DNA from: an uncultured Pelagibacteraceae bacterium | Lineage (GTDB): Bacteria > Pseudomonadota > Alphaproteobacteria > Pelagibacterales > Pelagibacteraceae | Assembly: GCA_902595465.1 (NCBI GenBank) | Contig: CACJQE010000002.1 | Span: forward strand, 59,260-123,259 | DNA: 64,000 bases | Reading direction: 5' to 3' | In this document: positions 33,563-43,078 of the stretch, piece after piece | Position numbering within the stretch: the stretch's first letter is position 1 | How the letters are laid out: the number at the start of each line of letters is the position of its first letter | Program-made: the position numbers and the translations under genes | The notes under the pieces: generated by a model | Told to the model about the DNA's origin: nothing | What the model saw: the letters and a program-made list of their open reading frames with translations, nothing else | Database searches by the model: none

Positions 33563-33589
33563 AAAAAGGCCGTTTAATACGGCCTTTTT
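33563..33589 (-). terminator. Intra-operon terminator between dctP and dctQ
   Basis: AAAAAGGCCG and CGGCCTTTTT form a perfect 10-bp stem with loop TTTAATA (or its complement) and a T-run. It lies between the dctP stop and the dctQ start and would stop most, but not all, transcripts after dctP. Confidence 0.88.
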
Positions 33590-33601
33590 AATTATAATGA
33601 T

Positions 33602-34573
33602 TTAATTATAAGCAGCAAGAACACTAGCACCTCTATCGCCAGCTTTTTTCTTCCATTCTTCTGCCATTGTAGCACCAACTTTTTTGAAATGACTTTCAAG
33701 GGCTGAATTTACTTTGCCTACTTTCATTCCAGCATCAGCTAAAGCTTTTTTATCAGCAACATTTCCTTTTTTTGAAAGTGCCCAACCTTTTTTCTCAGCA
33801 ACTGCTGCCTCTTCCATAATCATTTTTTGTGTAGCTTTATCTAATTTATTCCAGGAACCTCTGTGAGCTACAATCATATTTTTTGGAAACCAAGCTGCAA
33901 TATCATAAAAATACTTTACTCCATTTTCCCAAATTTTACTGTTCTTACCAGTGGTTGGTGATGTAATCATACTTTCAACCGCACCAGTTGAGAATGCTTG
34001 GCTTATTTCAGCTGCTTCTATTTTTGTAGGAGCCATACCTGTCAACTCGGCCATTCTAATAGTTGCAGAATTATATGCTCTAAATTTTAAACCTTTTAAA
34101 TCAGCAACACTATTAATTTCCTTTTTACTATAAAGACCTTGCGCAGGCCATGGTACAGCATATAAAAATACAAGACCTTTTTGATCTAGACCTTTAATTA
34201 TTGCAGGCTTAGATGCTTGATAAAGTTTCATAGCATCATCATAAGATGTCGCAAGAAATGGTTGTGAATCAATCTCTAATAACGGATCCTCTTTACCTAG
34301 GGCCGACATAAATCTCTCACCAATTTGAGCTTGTCCAGTTCTAACAGCCCTAAATATCTCTCCACCTTTAAATAGAGATCCACCTGGGTGTGTTACTATT
34401 GTTAATTTCCCCCCACTTTTTTCTGAAACATTTTTAGCAAATTCAGCTGCATTAGCAGAATGGAAGTTGCTTGCACCATATGCTAGTGCCATATCCCATT
34501 TTTCTGCGGCAAAAGCATTAGCAGTTAAAAGAACAGAAAATAAAACAGAGAGCAAAATTTTTAAAAGTTTCAT
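33602..34573 (-). CDS. dctP: TRAP transporter substrate-binding protein (DctP-like)
   Basis: 323 residues. A classical signal peptide ends VLLTANAFAAEKW. The body has the DctP pattern: FAKNVSEKSGGKLTI, the Arg-containing VRTGQAQIGE and GLKFRAYNSATIRMAELTGM (part), where the conserved Arg usually contacts a ligand carboxylate. It delivers a probably carboxylated ligand to DctQM. First gene of its operon, followed by the internal terminator. Confidence 0.95.
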   Translation of the reverse strand: MKLLKILLSVLFSVLLTANAFAAEKWDMALAYGASNFHSANAAEFAKNVSEKSGGKLTIVTHPGGSLFKGGEIFRAVRTGQAQIGERFMSALGKEDPLLEIDSQPFLATSYDDAMKLYQASKPAIIKGLDQKGLVFLYAVPWPAQGLYSKKEINSVADLKGLKFRAYNSATIRMAELTGMAPTKIEAAEISQAFSTGAVESMITSPTTGKNSKIWENGVKYFYDIAAWFPKNMIVAHRGSWNKLDKATQKMIMEEAAVAEKKGWALSKKGNVADKKALADAGMKVGKVNSALESHFKKVGATMAEEWKKKAGDRGASVLAAYN

Positions 34574-34685
34574 AAATCCTCCATATTTCTAAAAAACATA
34601 TCTCATTATGTATTAAAACTTAAATCAATAAAAATTTTTGATGTTTTATTGAAAAATAATAAATAATTACTATTATAATAACATC

Positions 34686-35297
34686 TTGATCGAACAGTCA
34701 CTCATTTTACTGCAAATTATATTTATAGATATTATTCTTGCGGCAGATAATGCAATAATAATAGGATTAATAGCAGCTAATTTTGTACCAAAAAATAGAA
34801 AAAAAATAATATTCTGGGGAGTAGTTGGAGCGTTAGTTTTCAAAGTTATATTTGCAATATTTGCAACATATTTATTTAAGTTTTACTTCATTAAAATTCT
34901 TGGTGGATTACTTTTAATTTGGATTGTTAATGACTTAAGAAAAGATTTATTTGAAATTCAAAAAATTAAGTCTCCTAAAAAGAAATCTATGGAACCTTCA
35001 TTTATCAAAAGTATTTACAAAGTGTTATTTGCAGATATTACGATTAGTTTTGATAACGTTATTGGCGTTGTGGGTGCAGCCAAAGGTAATTTTGGTTTTA
35101 TGATTTTTGGCTTGGTATTATCAGTAGTTCTTACTGGAGCCTTAGCTACTTATTTAGCAAATTATATACAAAAACATTTATGGATAGCTTACATAGGTTT
35201 AGGCTTTATATTATTGGTTGCTATTCAATTAGTAATAGGTGGGCTAGTCGATTTAGAAATTTTAAATATTAATGAAAAATATATAAAGTATTTCTAA
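34686..35297 (+). CDS. TerC/YjbE-family integral membrane protein
   Basis: 203 residues, about seven helices. FIDIILAADNAIIIGLIAA and the second-half FADITISFDNVIGVVGAA both carry the Asp-Asn pair of TerC proteins, now linked to manganese or other metal export. The start is a TTG at 34686; no ATG fits the family start. A perfect SD is absent. It converges with gloA with a two-base gap. Confidence 0.88.
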   Translation: MIEQSLILLQIIFIDIILAADNAIIIGLIAANFVPKNRKKIIFWGVVGALVFKVIFAIFATYLFKFYFIKILGGLLLIWIVNDLRKDLFEIQKIKSPKKKSMEPSFIKSIYKVLFADITISFDNVIGVVGAAKGNFGFMIFGLVLSVVLTGALATYLANYIQKHLWIAYIGLGFILLVAIQLVIGGLVDLEILNINEKYIKYF

Positions 35298-35299
35298 TA

Positions 35300-35719
35300 T
35301 TACCAAGTTCCAGTATTTTCCATTGATGACCAGGGCTCTTTGGGAGGAAGATTTCCTTCCTGAAGTATTTCTATTGATATTTTATCTGGTGATTTCACAA
35401 ATGCCATATGACCATCTCTAGGTGGTCTATTAATTGTATAACCCATATCCATTAGTCTTTGACATATTTCGTATATATTTTTAACTCTATAAGCTAAGTG
35501 ACCAAAATTTCTAGATCCCTCTCCTAAATTGTCACCGTCCCAATTATAAGTTAGTTCAATTTCTGCATTATTGTCGTTTGGTGCAGCTAAAAAAATTAAT
35601 GTATATCTGCCTTTTTCATTTTCCATTCTTTTTGTCTCTTTTAAACCCAGTCCATCACAAAAAAATTTTAACGACTCCTGAATATTAGAAATTCTGATCA
35701 TTGTGTGTAAATATTTCAT
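35300..35719 (-). CDS. gloA: Lactoylglutathione lyase (glyoxalase I)
   Basis: 139 residues, VOC fold. Metal ligands can be placed as His in YLHTMIRI (residue 5), Glu in AEIELTYNW, His in FGHLAYRV and Glu in ISIEILQEG. It detoxifies methylglyoxal as its glutathione adduct. LGLKETKRMENEKGRYTLIFL matches the short proteobacterial nickel-type enzymes. It lies 20 bases downstream of guaA. Confidence 0.92.
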   Translation of the reverse strand: MKYLHTMIRISNIQESLKFFCDGLGLKETKRMENEKGRYTLIFLAAPNDNNAEIELTYNWDGDNLGEGSRNFGHLAYRVKNIYEICQRLMDMGYTINRPPRDGHMAFVKSPDKISIEILQEGNLPPKEPWSSMENTGTW

Positions 35720-35739
35720 AGTAAAATTATAATTTATTT

Positions 35740-37299
35740 CTATTCTAGTTCAATAGTACTTGGTGGTTTAGAAGTCACATCATAAACTACTCTATTTATA
35801 CCTCGAATATTATTAACTATTTTATTCGATACCATTTGCATAAATGATTTATTAAATTGAAAATAATCCGCTGTCATCCCATCTTCAGATGTTATTGCTC
35901 TAAGCAAACATAAATATTCATAGGTTCTATTGTCTCCCATGACACCAACAGTTTTAACAGGCAGTAATGCAGCATAAGCCTGCCATATCTTATGATATAA
36001 ATTGTTTTCTCTTAATGCATTTACAAAATAATTATCTGCTTCTTTTAAAATTTTTATTTTTTCTTTAGTAATTATGCCTGGCATTCTAATTGCTAAACCA
36101 GGACCAGGAAAAGGATGTCTAGAAATAATTTCTTTACTTAAATTTAATTCTAGACCTAACATTCTAACTTCATCTTTAAATAAATACTTCAATGGCTCAA
36201 CCAATTTTAATTTCATTCTTTTCGGCAGACCACCTACATTATGATGAGACTTAATTTTTGACGTTTGACTTCCTGTTACAGATTTACTTTCAATTAAATC
36301 AGGGTATAGAGTTCCTTGAGCTAAAAATTTTACATTTTTTATTTTTTTTGCGTATTTTTCAAAAAGTTTGATAAATAAATTTCCAATAATTTTTCTTTTT
36401 TTTTCTGGATCTGTTACGTTTTTTAATTTGCTTATAAATAATTGTTCAGCATTTACATAAATTAAATTCAATTTAAATTTTTTTCTAAAAGTATTTACTA
36501 CTTGTTTTTCTTCGTTTTTTCTGAGCAGGCCAGTATTAACGAATATACAAGTTAGGTTTTTTCCAATCGCATTACTAATTAATTTTGCTACTACACTGCT
36601 ATCTACACCACCAGATAATGCACAAATTACTTTAGAATTTCCAACTTGTTCTTTAATTTGTTGAATAAGTTTGGATTTTTGATTTTTTGATGTCCAATTT
36701 TTTTTAATTTTACAAATTTTAATTACAAAGTTTTTTAATATTACTTTGCCTTTAACTGTATGGGAAACTTCTGGATGAAACTGTATGCCATATATTTTTT
36801 TTTTTACATTTTCTATCATACATAATTTCGAATTTGAGGATTTTGCTATAACTTTAAAACCTTTAGGTAATTTAATTACCTCATCTCCATGGCTCATCCA
36901 TACATTGGTGGATTTTTTTGAAAAGAAATTTTCGGTTAAAGCGCTTTTTTTTAATTTTGTAACTTTTGCTAACCCAAATTCTCTTGATTTTGCTCGTTTT
37001 ACTTTACCTCCTAATTCTTTAGAGATTATCTGATGGCCAAAACAAATACCTAAAATTGGAATATTTAAACTTAATATAATTCTATTGAATTTAACTTTTT
37101 TATTTTGATAAACATTTAAGGGACCACCAGATAAAATGATGCCTTTCACATTTTTTTCATTTTTGTAGTTTTTAAGTTTGTTGTGACTTATAATTTCACA
37201 AAAAACATTTAATTCCCTTACTTTTCTTGCAATTAATTGTGTAAACTGAGACCCAAAATCGATTATTAAAATTTTATCTAGATTATTTTCAAGACGCAT
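35740..37299 (-). CDS. guaA: GMP synthase (glutamine-hydrolysing)
   Basis: 519 residues from ATG 37299; the track start at 37311 is a TTG. It has an N-terminal class I amidotransferase with Cys in [10 protein letters not shown] and His in [10 protein letters not shown], then the ATP-pyrophosphatase loop [15 protein letters not shown] and the C-terminal dimerisation domain with [12 protein letters not shown]. It converts XMP to GMP. It overlaps the TPR gene by 11 bases, and guaB lies just beyond, so both steps from IMP to GMP are in one operon. Confidence 0.97.
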   Translation of the reverse strand: MRLENNLDKILIIDFGSQFTQLIARKVRELNVFCEIISHNKLKNYKNEKNVKGIILSGGPLNVYQNKKVKFNRIILSLNIPILGICFGHQIISKELGGKVKRAKSREFGLAKVTKLKKSALTENFFSKKSTNVWMSHGDEVIKLPKGFKVIAKSSNSKLCMIENVKKKIYGIQFHPEVSHTVKGKVILKNFVIKICKIKKNWTSKNQKSKLIQQIKEQVGNSKVICALSGGVDSSVVAKLISNAIGKNLTCIFVNTGLLRKNEEKQVVNTFRKKFKLNLIYVNAEQLFISKLKNVTDPEKKRKIIGNLFIKLFEKYAKKIKNVKFLAQGTLYPDLIESKSVTGSQTSKIKSHHNVGGLPKRMKLKLVEPLKYLFKDEVRMLGLELNLSKEIISRHPFPGPGLAIRMPGIITKEKIKILKEADNYFVNALRENNLYHKIWQAYAALLPVKTVGVMGDNRTYEYLCLLRAITSEDGMTADYFQFNKSFMQMVSNKIVNNIRGINRVVYDVTSKPPSTIELE

Positions 37300-37723
37300 C
37301 TTTTTTTTCAAACTCTTTTAGCCGTTTGTTTATAGATGCGATTTTATCACAAAGGTTCGAGCATATTTTCTTAAAATCTTCTCTAAGTTCCTCTGCTTTA
37401 GAAAAATTAGATCTTTCTAACTCAATATCTATTAATAGATACATTGCCTCTTCGTTGTTTGGCTCGAGTAGTAAAACTGTATTTATATTTTTTTCCAGTT
37501 CTGATTTGTTTTCTTCATTTTTAAATATTTTTGCTAAATATAGATATGACTTTGAGTCTTTGGGATTGTATACAATATTTCTTTGAAATAAAAATTTTGA
37601 ATCTTCATATTTTTCATTTTCATAAAGACTTTTTGCTTCATCAAAAAAATTAACTTTCTCCGCGTTAACATTAAAAATTAAAGTAAAAAGTAAAATTTTT
37701 GCTAAAGTAATTTTTTTTATCAT
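37289..37723 (-). CDS. Small exported TPR protein between guaB and guaA
   Basis: 144 residues. The N-terminal signal ([12 protein letters not shown]) is followed by two to three TPR-like helical pairs ([21 protein letters not shown] and [20 protein letters not shown], each within family pattern). The stop codon overlaps guaA and the ATG overlaps the guaB stop by four bases. It is probably periplasmic, so its place between two cytoplasmic purine enzymes likely reflects packing rather than pathway. Confidence 0.75.
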   Translation of the reverse strand: MIKKITLAKILLFTLIFNVNAEKVNFFDEAKSLYENEKYEDSKFLFQRNIVYNPKDSKSYLYLAKIFKNEENKSELEKNINTVLLLEPNNEEAMYLLIDIELERSNFSKAEELREDFKKICSNLCDKIASINKRLKEFEKKDAS

Positions 37724-38784
37724 CTTTTTATTTCGTCAATATTATGTACCATACTTTCATAAAAACCTGCTTTAGTAATTTTGACAAATTTTGGTTTTTT
37801 TCTGAGATCTTTAATTCTTTTTGCACCTAAGTATCCCATTGATGATTTTAAACCCCCTACTAGTTGGTAGATTATTTTTTCAACTGTGCCTTTGTATTTA
37901 ACAAAACCTTCAACACCTTCTGCTACATATTTTGAAGTATCTTTTTGTTTTGATTGAAAATATCTATCTGCTGATCCTTTATTCATTGCTCCAATAGATC
38001 CCATGCCTCTAAAACTTTTAAATAATTTACCACCTCTTTTAATAATTCTTCCTGGAGCCTGATCTGTTCCTGCAAATAATGATCCAATCATTACCGCATC
38101 TGCTCCTGCTGCAAGTGCTTTTGCAATATCCCCAGAAAATTTGATACCTCCATCAGCTATTAATGTTGTTTTACTTTTGCCCATACCTTTTTTTACATCT
38201 AAAATTGCACTTAACTGTGGAACTCCTATCCCCGCAACTAATCTTGTAGTGCATATAGATCCTGGTCCAATTCCAACTTTTATAATATCTACTCCTTGCT
38301 TAATCAGAAATTTAGCTGCTTCTGCTGTAGCAATATTACCTGCACATAAAGCTGTTTTGGTTGGTTTAATTTTTTTAATTTTTTTTATTATTTCAGCTAC
38401 TTTTTTTGTGTGACCATGAGCTGTATCAACAACAATTAAATCGATATTTTCTTTTAAAATCTTTTGAGCTCTTATGTGTTCGTTTAAACTTGCACCAACA
38501 GCTGCACCAACTAACATTTTTTTTGCTTTTACTTTTCTTATTTCTTTTATCTGATCATTTATTGATAAATTTCTATGTATAACACCTATTCCACCCTTTT
38601 TACCGATTGAAATAGCCATGTTAGACTCTGTTACAGTATCCATTGCTGAAGTTAGAAGGGGTATAGAAATATTTAAGTGTTTTGATAATTTAACTTCAGT
38701 CTTTACTTCTGAAGGTAAAATTTCAGAATAATTTGGTGCTAAGGTTACATCATCGAAAGTGAGCGCTTCTTTGATAGGATCCAT
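37720..38784 (-). CDS. guaB: IMP dehydrogenase lacking CBS domains
   Basis: 354 residues against about 490 for the common enzyme. The TIM barrel is complete: LTFDDVTLAPNYSEILPSEV (part), GGIGVIHRNL, the catalytic Cys in GPGSICTTRLVAG, the GSLFAGTDQAPG phosphate region and the Arg flap GSADRYFQ. The CBS (Bateman) pair is absent: IKEIRKVKAKKML runs straight into VGAAVGA. It oxidises IMP to XMP with NAD. Loss of the Bateman module should remove adenine/guanine nucleotide regulation. Confidence 0.95.
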   Translation of the reverse strand: MDPIKEALTFDDVTLAPNYSEILPSEVKTEVKLSKHLNISIPLLTSAMDTVTESNMAISIGKKGGIGVIHRNLSINDQIKEIRKVKAKKMLVGAAVGASLNEHIRAQKILKENIDLIVVDTAHGHTKKVAEIIKKIKKIKPTKTALCAGNIATAEAAKFLIKQGVDIIKVGIGPGSICTTRLVAGIGVPQLSAILDVKKGMGKSKTTLIADGGIKFSGDIAKALAAGADAVMIGSLFAGTDQAPGRIIKRGGKLFKSFRGMGSIGAMNKGSADRYFQSKQKDTSKYVAEGVEGFVKYKGTVEKIIYQLVGGLKSSMGYLGAKRIKDLRKKPKFVKITKAGFYESMVHNIDEIKR

Positions 38785-38821
38785 GTCCTTATATAAACGA
38801 TTCTTAAAAAAATGAAAGTAT

Positions 38822-39433
38822 CTATCTTAAATTTTTGCAGATTAAGAAACTTTCTTTAGAGTCTTTTCTACTTGCTGGAGGCTTATAGACATTAAATTTT
38901 ACAAAATTTTTTTTTGAAAATGCAATTATCTCATTAAATGAAGTTCCCATAAATAATTTTGAGACAAAATAGCCATTTGACTTCATCATTTTTGTAGCGA
39001 AATCCAAAGCTTCTAAAACTAATTCTCCAGTTACCATAGAGTCTAGGTTTTTGTTTCCTGTAGTATTGACTGCCATATCTGAAATAATTAGGTCAATTTT
39101 TCCATCAAAATAATTATTAATTTTATTTTGTTGCTCAGTATCCGTAAAATCTCCTTTTAAAATTTTTACATTCTTTATTTCTTCTATTTCTTTTAAATCT
39201 ATTGCTAAATGTTTATTACATTTTAAATTACTTGATATATATTGAGACCAACTTCCAGGAGCAGCTCCAAGATCTATTACTGATATATTATTTTTTAAAA
39301 ATTTAAATTTTTCGTTAATTTCCTTTAATTTATAAACGGCTCTTGATCTATATCCTTCAACTTTTGATTGTCTAACATAAATATCTCTTCTCTGCTTATT
39401 AATCCAATTTTTTGAGATTTTATTTTTTTTCAA
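38822..39433 (-). CDS. rlmE: 23S rRNA 2'-O-methyltransferase RlmE (FtsJ)
   Basis: 203 residues. SAM motif VIDLGAAPGSWSQYISSNLK (part) and the K-D-K-type catalytic set are suggested by GYRSRAVYKLKEI (Lys), IISDMAVNTTGN (Asp) and SKLFMG (Lys). It methylates U2552 of 23S rRNA. The start is TTG 39433, overlapping the upstream TGA (TTGA), and no nearby in-frame ATG is better. Confidence 0.93.
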   Translation of the reverse strand: MKKNKISKNWINKQRRDIYVRQSKVEGYRSRAVYKLKEINEKFKFLKNNISVIDLGAAPGSWSQYISSNLKCNKHLAIDLKEIEEIKNVKILKGDFTDTEQQNKINNYFDGKIDLIISDMAVNTTGNKNLDSMVTGELVLEALDFATKMMKSNGYFVSKLFMGTSFNEIIAFSKKNFVKFNVYKPPASRKDSKESFLICKNLR

Positions 39434-40344
39434 TTAGTTTTGAACCTTAAAGATTTTGAGATTTTATTATTATCCAAAGTATTTAATTCTATCTCTAGAT
39501 TTTTCTCGTTTCTCATATCTTTATCATTTACTTTAATACCACTAGCTAAATGTATAATTCCAATTTTATGATTTGGTAAAAAAGGTTCCACGAAAATTTT
39601 ATTCTTTTCATCAAACTTTGGAAGTAAGTTGCTAGCTAACCAGTTGCAATTATGAGGAAGAAATTCAACATCTACATTATCAATATATACGCATATATTT
39701 ATTGCTAGTTGCTCTGAACCAAATATTTGTCCATGACTAAGAGTAGTTTTTAAATTTTTTTGCCAAACATTCCAGCAGCTAGAGTCTTTTTCTAATGAGA
39801 AAACACCAATATTAATATGCGGAGCAAATGCTAACTTTCTTGCTTTATTAATATCAATTTTAGATTTAATAGCATGTTTAAAATTTTGAGATTTTATAAT
39901 GGCTAATTTTCCAAACAACCAGTTAACGTTACTTAATATTCTATATCCAGGTGTCATTGTCTGGGTAATGCCTAGTTTACCATTATCACAAGCCTTAAAA
40001 TATAAGTCTATTGAGCTCCAATCTTGAACCCAAGCATCACAATCAATCCACAGGTATTTTTTATAGTTTGGAAAATATTTTGGAAGAAACGCTCTTGATA
40101 CCTGGCTTTTTAGCCATTCTTTACCTTTAACTTTAGATTGTGGAACCTCAATATCCCATTCAGCTTTTTTGATCTCGTCTACTTTATCTTTTAGAAGAGC
40201 GGTTTGCTCCTCTGTTAAACCCGCATCAAGTATACAAATAGCAACCTTTTCACTGTAATTGAATTGTTTAATAGAGTCTATTAATTCATTTAGCAATTCA
40301 AAGTAATTAGAATCTGCTAGAGAAATAATTACATTCTCTTTCAT
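39430..40344 (-). CDS. Putative glycosyltransferase, GT8-like
   Basis: 304 residues, GT-A fold. The DxD metal/sugar-nucleotide motif is in KYLWIDCDAWVQDW at about 97-108. GSEQLAINICVY and FLPHNCNWLA match the second half of GT8-like enzymes. There is no signal peptide, so it is probably a cytoplasmic enzyme that adds a hexose to a surface glycan or glycolipid. It lies between pssA and rlmE with overlaps on both sides. Acceptor and donor are unknown. Confidence 0.7.
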   Translation of the reverse strand: MKENVIISLADSNYFELLNELIDSIKQFNYSEKVAICILDAGLTEEQTALLKDKVDEIKKAEWDIEVPQSKVKGKEWLKSQVSRAFLPKYFPNYKKYLWIDCDAWVQDWSSIDLYFKACDNGKLGITQTMTPGYRILSNVNWLFGKLAIIKSQNFKHAIKSKIDINKARKLAFAPHINIGVFSLEKDSSCWNVWQKNLKTTLSHGQIFGSEQLAINICVYIDNVDVEFLPHNCNWLASNLLPKFDEKNKIFVEPFLPNHKIGIIHLASGIKVNDKDMRNEKNLEIELNTLDNNKISKSLRFKTN

Positions 40345-41141
40345 TACAAAATATCTTCGTGATGATCAACGCCATCATCTTTTTCTTTATTTTGTTTTTT
40401 TAAAAATAAGTAATGAATTGAACTTGCTGGAATCATTAATAAATAAATAATTCCTGAAATTATAATTGTATTAAAGGTATATATTAGCAACAAACCAAAA
40501 TATAAAATTATTCCAAATAAAAGAAATATTGAAGTACTTCTTGGGACAACAATTCTTTTAAAAGAATATGTAGGAATTTTACTTATCAAAAGCACAGAAA
40601 TAACAATGAATAAAGATGGAACAATAATATTTTTATTAATAGTTATAAACTGAACTTCACTAAAACTATAAATTAATGGCATTAATACCAATACTCCACC
40701 TGCTGGTGATGGAATACCCTCAAAAAAATTATCCCTCCATGAAGGTTCCCCACCTGTTGAAACATTAAATCTTGCAAGTCTCAAAGCAACACAAACCACA
40801 TATATTAAAGATATTAACCAACCAAATCTGCCGATATTATCTAGCGTCCAGAAATACATTATGAATGCTGGCGCAACTCCAAAACTAATTACATCCGTTA
40901 ATGAGTCTAATTCTTTTCCAACTTTTGATGTGGCTTTAATTAATCTGGCAATTCTTCCATCTAAACCATCTATAATTGCAGCAATTAAAACTGCAATAAC
41001 TGATAATTCAAATCTTCCATCAAATGCAAACTTAATTGAAGTCAAACCAATACACACTCCAACCAAAGTCATAATATTTGGCAAAATAACTCTTGAATTT
41101 TTATTTGATACTAATCTTATATTCTTTTTTGGATTTTCCAT
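40344..41141 (-). CDS. pssA: CDP-diacylglycerol-serine O-phosphatidyltransferase
   Basis: 265 residues with about seven helices. The CDP-alcohol phosphatidyltransferase motif DGLDGRIARLIKATSKVGKE continues as LDSLTDVISFG, giving the conserved DG..AR........G...D...D pattern. It makes phosphatidylserine at the inner membrane and is followed in the pathway by Psd, whose gene is directly upstream. It overlaps the glycosyltransferase gene by one base. Confidence 0.94.
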   Translation of the reverse strand: MENPKKNIRLVSNKNSRVILPNIMTLVGVCIGLTSIKFAFDGRFELSVIAVLIAAIIDGLDGRIARLIKATSKVGKELDSLTDVISFGVAPAFIMYFWTLDNIGRFGWLISLIYVVCVALRLARFNVSTGGEPSWRDNFFEGIPSPAGGVLVLMPLIYSFSEVQFITINKNIIVPSLFIVISVLLISKIPTYSFKRIVVPRSTSIFLLFGIILYFGLLLIYTFNTIIISGIIYLLMIPASSIHYLFLKKQNKEKDDGVDHHEDIL

Positions 41142-41789
41142 TTATCTTTTGGCTATCAATGTTTCTCCAGCAACTGCTCTTTGATTAACTTTTACGAGTG
41201 GTTCATAGTTTTCAAAATATAAATCTGCTCTACTTCCAAATCTAATCATTCCTATTCTAGATCCTTGATCAACATTTTCTTCAACTGAGGTATCTGTTAC
41301 TATTCTTCGTGCAACCAGTCCTGCTATTTGAACTACAATTATATCTTCTCCGTGAGAATTTTTAATTTTATAATAATTTCTTTCGTTATCCTCGCTTGCT
41401 TTATCAAGAGATGCATTAATAAATTTTCCAGGTTTGTATAAAATTTCTTCAATTTTTCCTGAACATGGAGATCTATTCACATGACAGTCAAATACATTCA
41501 TAAATATACTTACTTTCTTAAATTTTTTATTTTCAAGGCCCAATTCTTTTGGTCCGTTTGTATCTAAAACTTGTAAAACTAGTCCGTCAGCAGGACTTGT
41601 TAAATAGTTCTCATCATTTATTGGAATTCTCTCTGGATCTCTAAAAAAATAATAACACCAAATACTCAAGACCAAACCTATGAAACCTAAAAAACCATGA
41701 ATGAAATATAGAATGATCGTTGCTACGACGAAAATTACTATAAATTTATAGCCTTCGTTATGAATCTTTGGAAAAATTTTGTCTATCAT
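41142..41789 (-). CDS. psd: Phosphatidylserine decarboxylase proenzyme
   Basis: 215 residues, the short bacterial PSD-A type. The self-cleavage Gly-Ser lies in MIRFGSRADLYF near the C-terminus, which yields the pyruvoyl alpha chain. SPADGLVLQVLD and MNVFDCHVNRSP are typical. Two N-terminal membrane helices are visible. It converts phosphatidylserine to phosphatidylethanolamine. Operon psd-pssA-GT-rlmE. The divergent gap to icd is 74 bases. Confidence 0.95.
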   Translation of the reverse strand: MIDKIFPKIHNEGYKFIVIFVVATIILYFIHGFLGFIGLVLSIWCYYFFRDPERIPINDENYLTSPADGLVLQVLDTNGPKELGLENKKFKKVSIFMNVFDCHVNRSPCSGKIEEILYKPGKFINASLDKASEDNERNYYKIKNSHGEDIIVVQIAGLVARRIVTDTSVEENVDQGSRIGMIRFGSRADLYFENYEPLVKVNQRAVAGETLIAKR

Positions 41790-41863
41790 AATCGTTCAAT
41801 TGATAATTTTGGATTAATATGTATATAAAAAGTATAAATTCAATTATTAAGATACATCAAAAA

Positions 41864-43078
41864 ATGAGCAAAATTAAGGTAAAAAATCCCATTGTTGAGC
41901 TAGACGGCGATGAAATGACAAAAGTAATTTGGGAATTCATCAAAAATAAATTAATTCTACCTTATTTAGATTTAGGCATTGAGTATTACGATCTAGGAAT
42001 GAAAAGCAGGGATGATACAGATGACAAAATTACCATCGACTGTGCTAATGCAATTAAAAAGAATGGAGTAGGTATCAAATGCGCAACTATTACTCCTGAC
42101 GAAGCGAGAGTTGAAGAATTTAAATTAAAGAAAATGTGGAGATCTCCGAATGGAACAATAAGAAATATTATTGGAGGAACAGTATTTAGAGAACCAATAA
42201 TTTGTAAAAATATTCCAAAACTTGTACCATCTTGGACGGATCCATTAATTATTGGAAGGCATGCTTTCGGTGATCAATATAGAGCTACAGATTTTTTAGT
42301 TCCAGGAAAAGGTAAATTAGAAGTTAAGTGGACATCGGAAGATGGAAGTGATGAAAAAAAATATGAAGTATTTGACTTTCCAGGACCTGGTATTGCTCTT
42401 TCAATGTATAATTTAGATAAATCAATTGAGGACTTTGCAAGATCATGTTTCAATTACGGTCTAATTAAAAAATGGCCTGTATATTTATCAACTAAGAATA
42501 CCATACTAAAAAAATATGACGGTAGATTTAAAGATATATTTCAAAATATTTTTGAAAAAGATTTTAAATCAGAATTTGAAAAAAATAACATAACTTATGA
42601 ACATAGGTTAATCGATGATATGGTTGCTTGTGCTATGAAGTGGCACGGTAAATATATATGGGCTTGTAAAAACTACGATGGCGATGTTCAATCAGATACT
42701 GTTGCTCAAGGTTATGGTTCATTAGGTTTAATGACTAGTGTTTTATTGGCACCTGATGGCAGAACAATGGAAGCAGAAGCGGCTCATGGAACTGTAACTC
42801 GACATTTTAGAATGCATCAGCAAGGTAAAGAAACATCAACCAATCCAATTGCATCTATATTTGCTTGGACAAGAGGTTTAGCACACAGAGGAAAGTTAGA
42901 TACTAATGATGAATTAATTAAATTTGCTAAAACACTTGAGGAAGTATGCGTTGAGTCAGTTGAATCAGGTTCAATGACCAAAGATTTGGCAATACTTATT
43001 GGTCCTTCTACAAATTATTTAACAACTAACCAGTTTTTAGACGTAATTGATGGAAGTTTAAAACAAAAATTAAATTAA
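41864..43078 (+). CDS. icd: Isocitrate dehydrogenase, NADP-type (eukaryote-like IDH)
   Basis: 404 residues from ATG 41864; the track start at 41819 adds 15 unlikely residues. [18 protein letters not shown] opens the family of IDH1/2-like homodimers. Substrate-binding Ser/Arg lie in [11 protein letters not shown], the catalytic Tyr/Lys and Asp region includes [13 protein letters not shown], and the cofactor end is [11 protein letters not shown]. It decarboxylates isocitrate to 2-oxoglutarate in the TCA cycle. It is convergent with alaS by nine bases. Confidence 0.96.
   Translation: MSKIKVKNPIVELDGDEMTKVIWEFIKNKLILPYLDLGIEYYDLGMKSRDDTDDKITIDCANAIKKNGVGIKCATITPDEARVEEFKLKKMWRSPNGTIRNIIGGTVFREPIICKNIPKLVPSWTDPLIIGRHAFGDQYRATDFLVPGKGKLEVKWTSEDGSDEKKYEVFDFPGPGIALSMYNLDKSIEDFARSCFNYGLIKKWPVYLSTKNTILKKYDGRFKDIFQNIFEKDFKSEFEKNNITYEHRLIDDMVACAMKWHGKYIWACKNYDGDVQSDTVAQGYGSLGLMTSVLLAPDGRTMEAEAAHGTVTRHFRMHQQGKETSTNPIASIFAWTRGLAHRGKLDTNDELIKFAKTLEEVCVESVESGSMTKDLAILIGPSTNYLTTNQFLDVIDGSLKQKLN

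Noticed and set aside
41819-41863. 15-residue N-terminal extension of isocitrate dehydrogenase
   Set aside because: Family members begin at the MSKIKV-type Met (41864).
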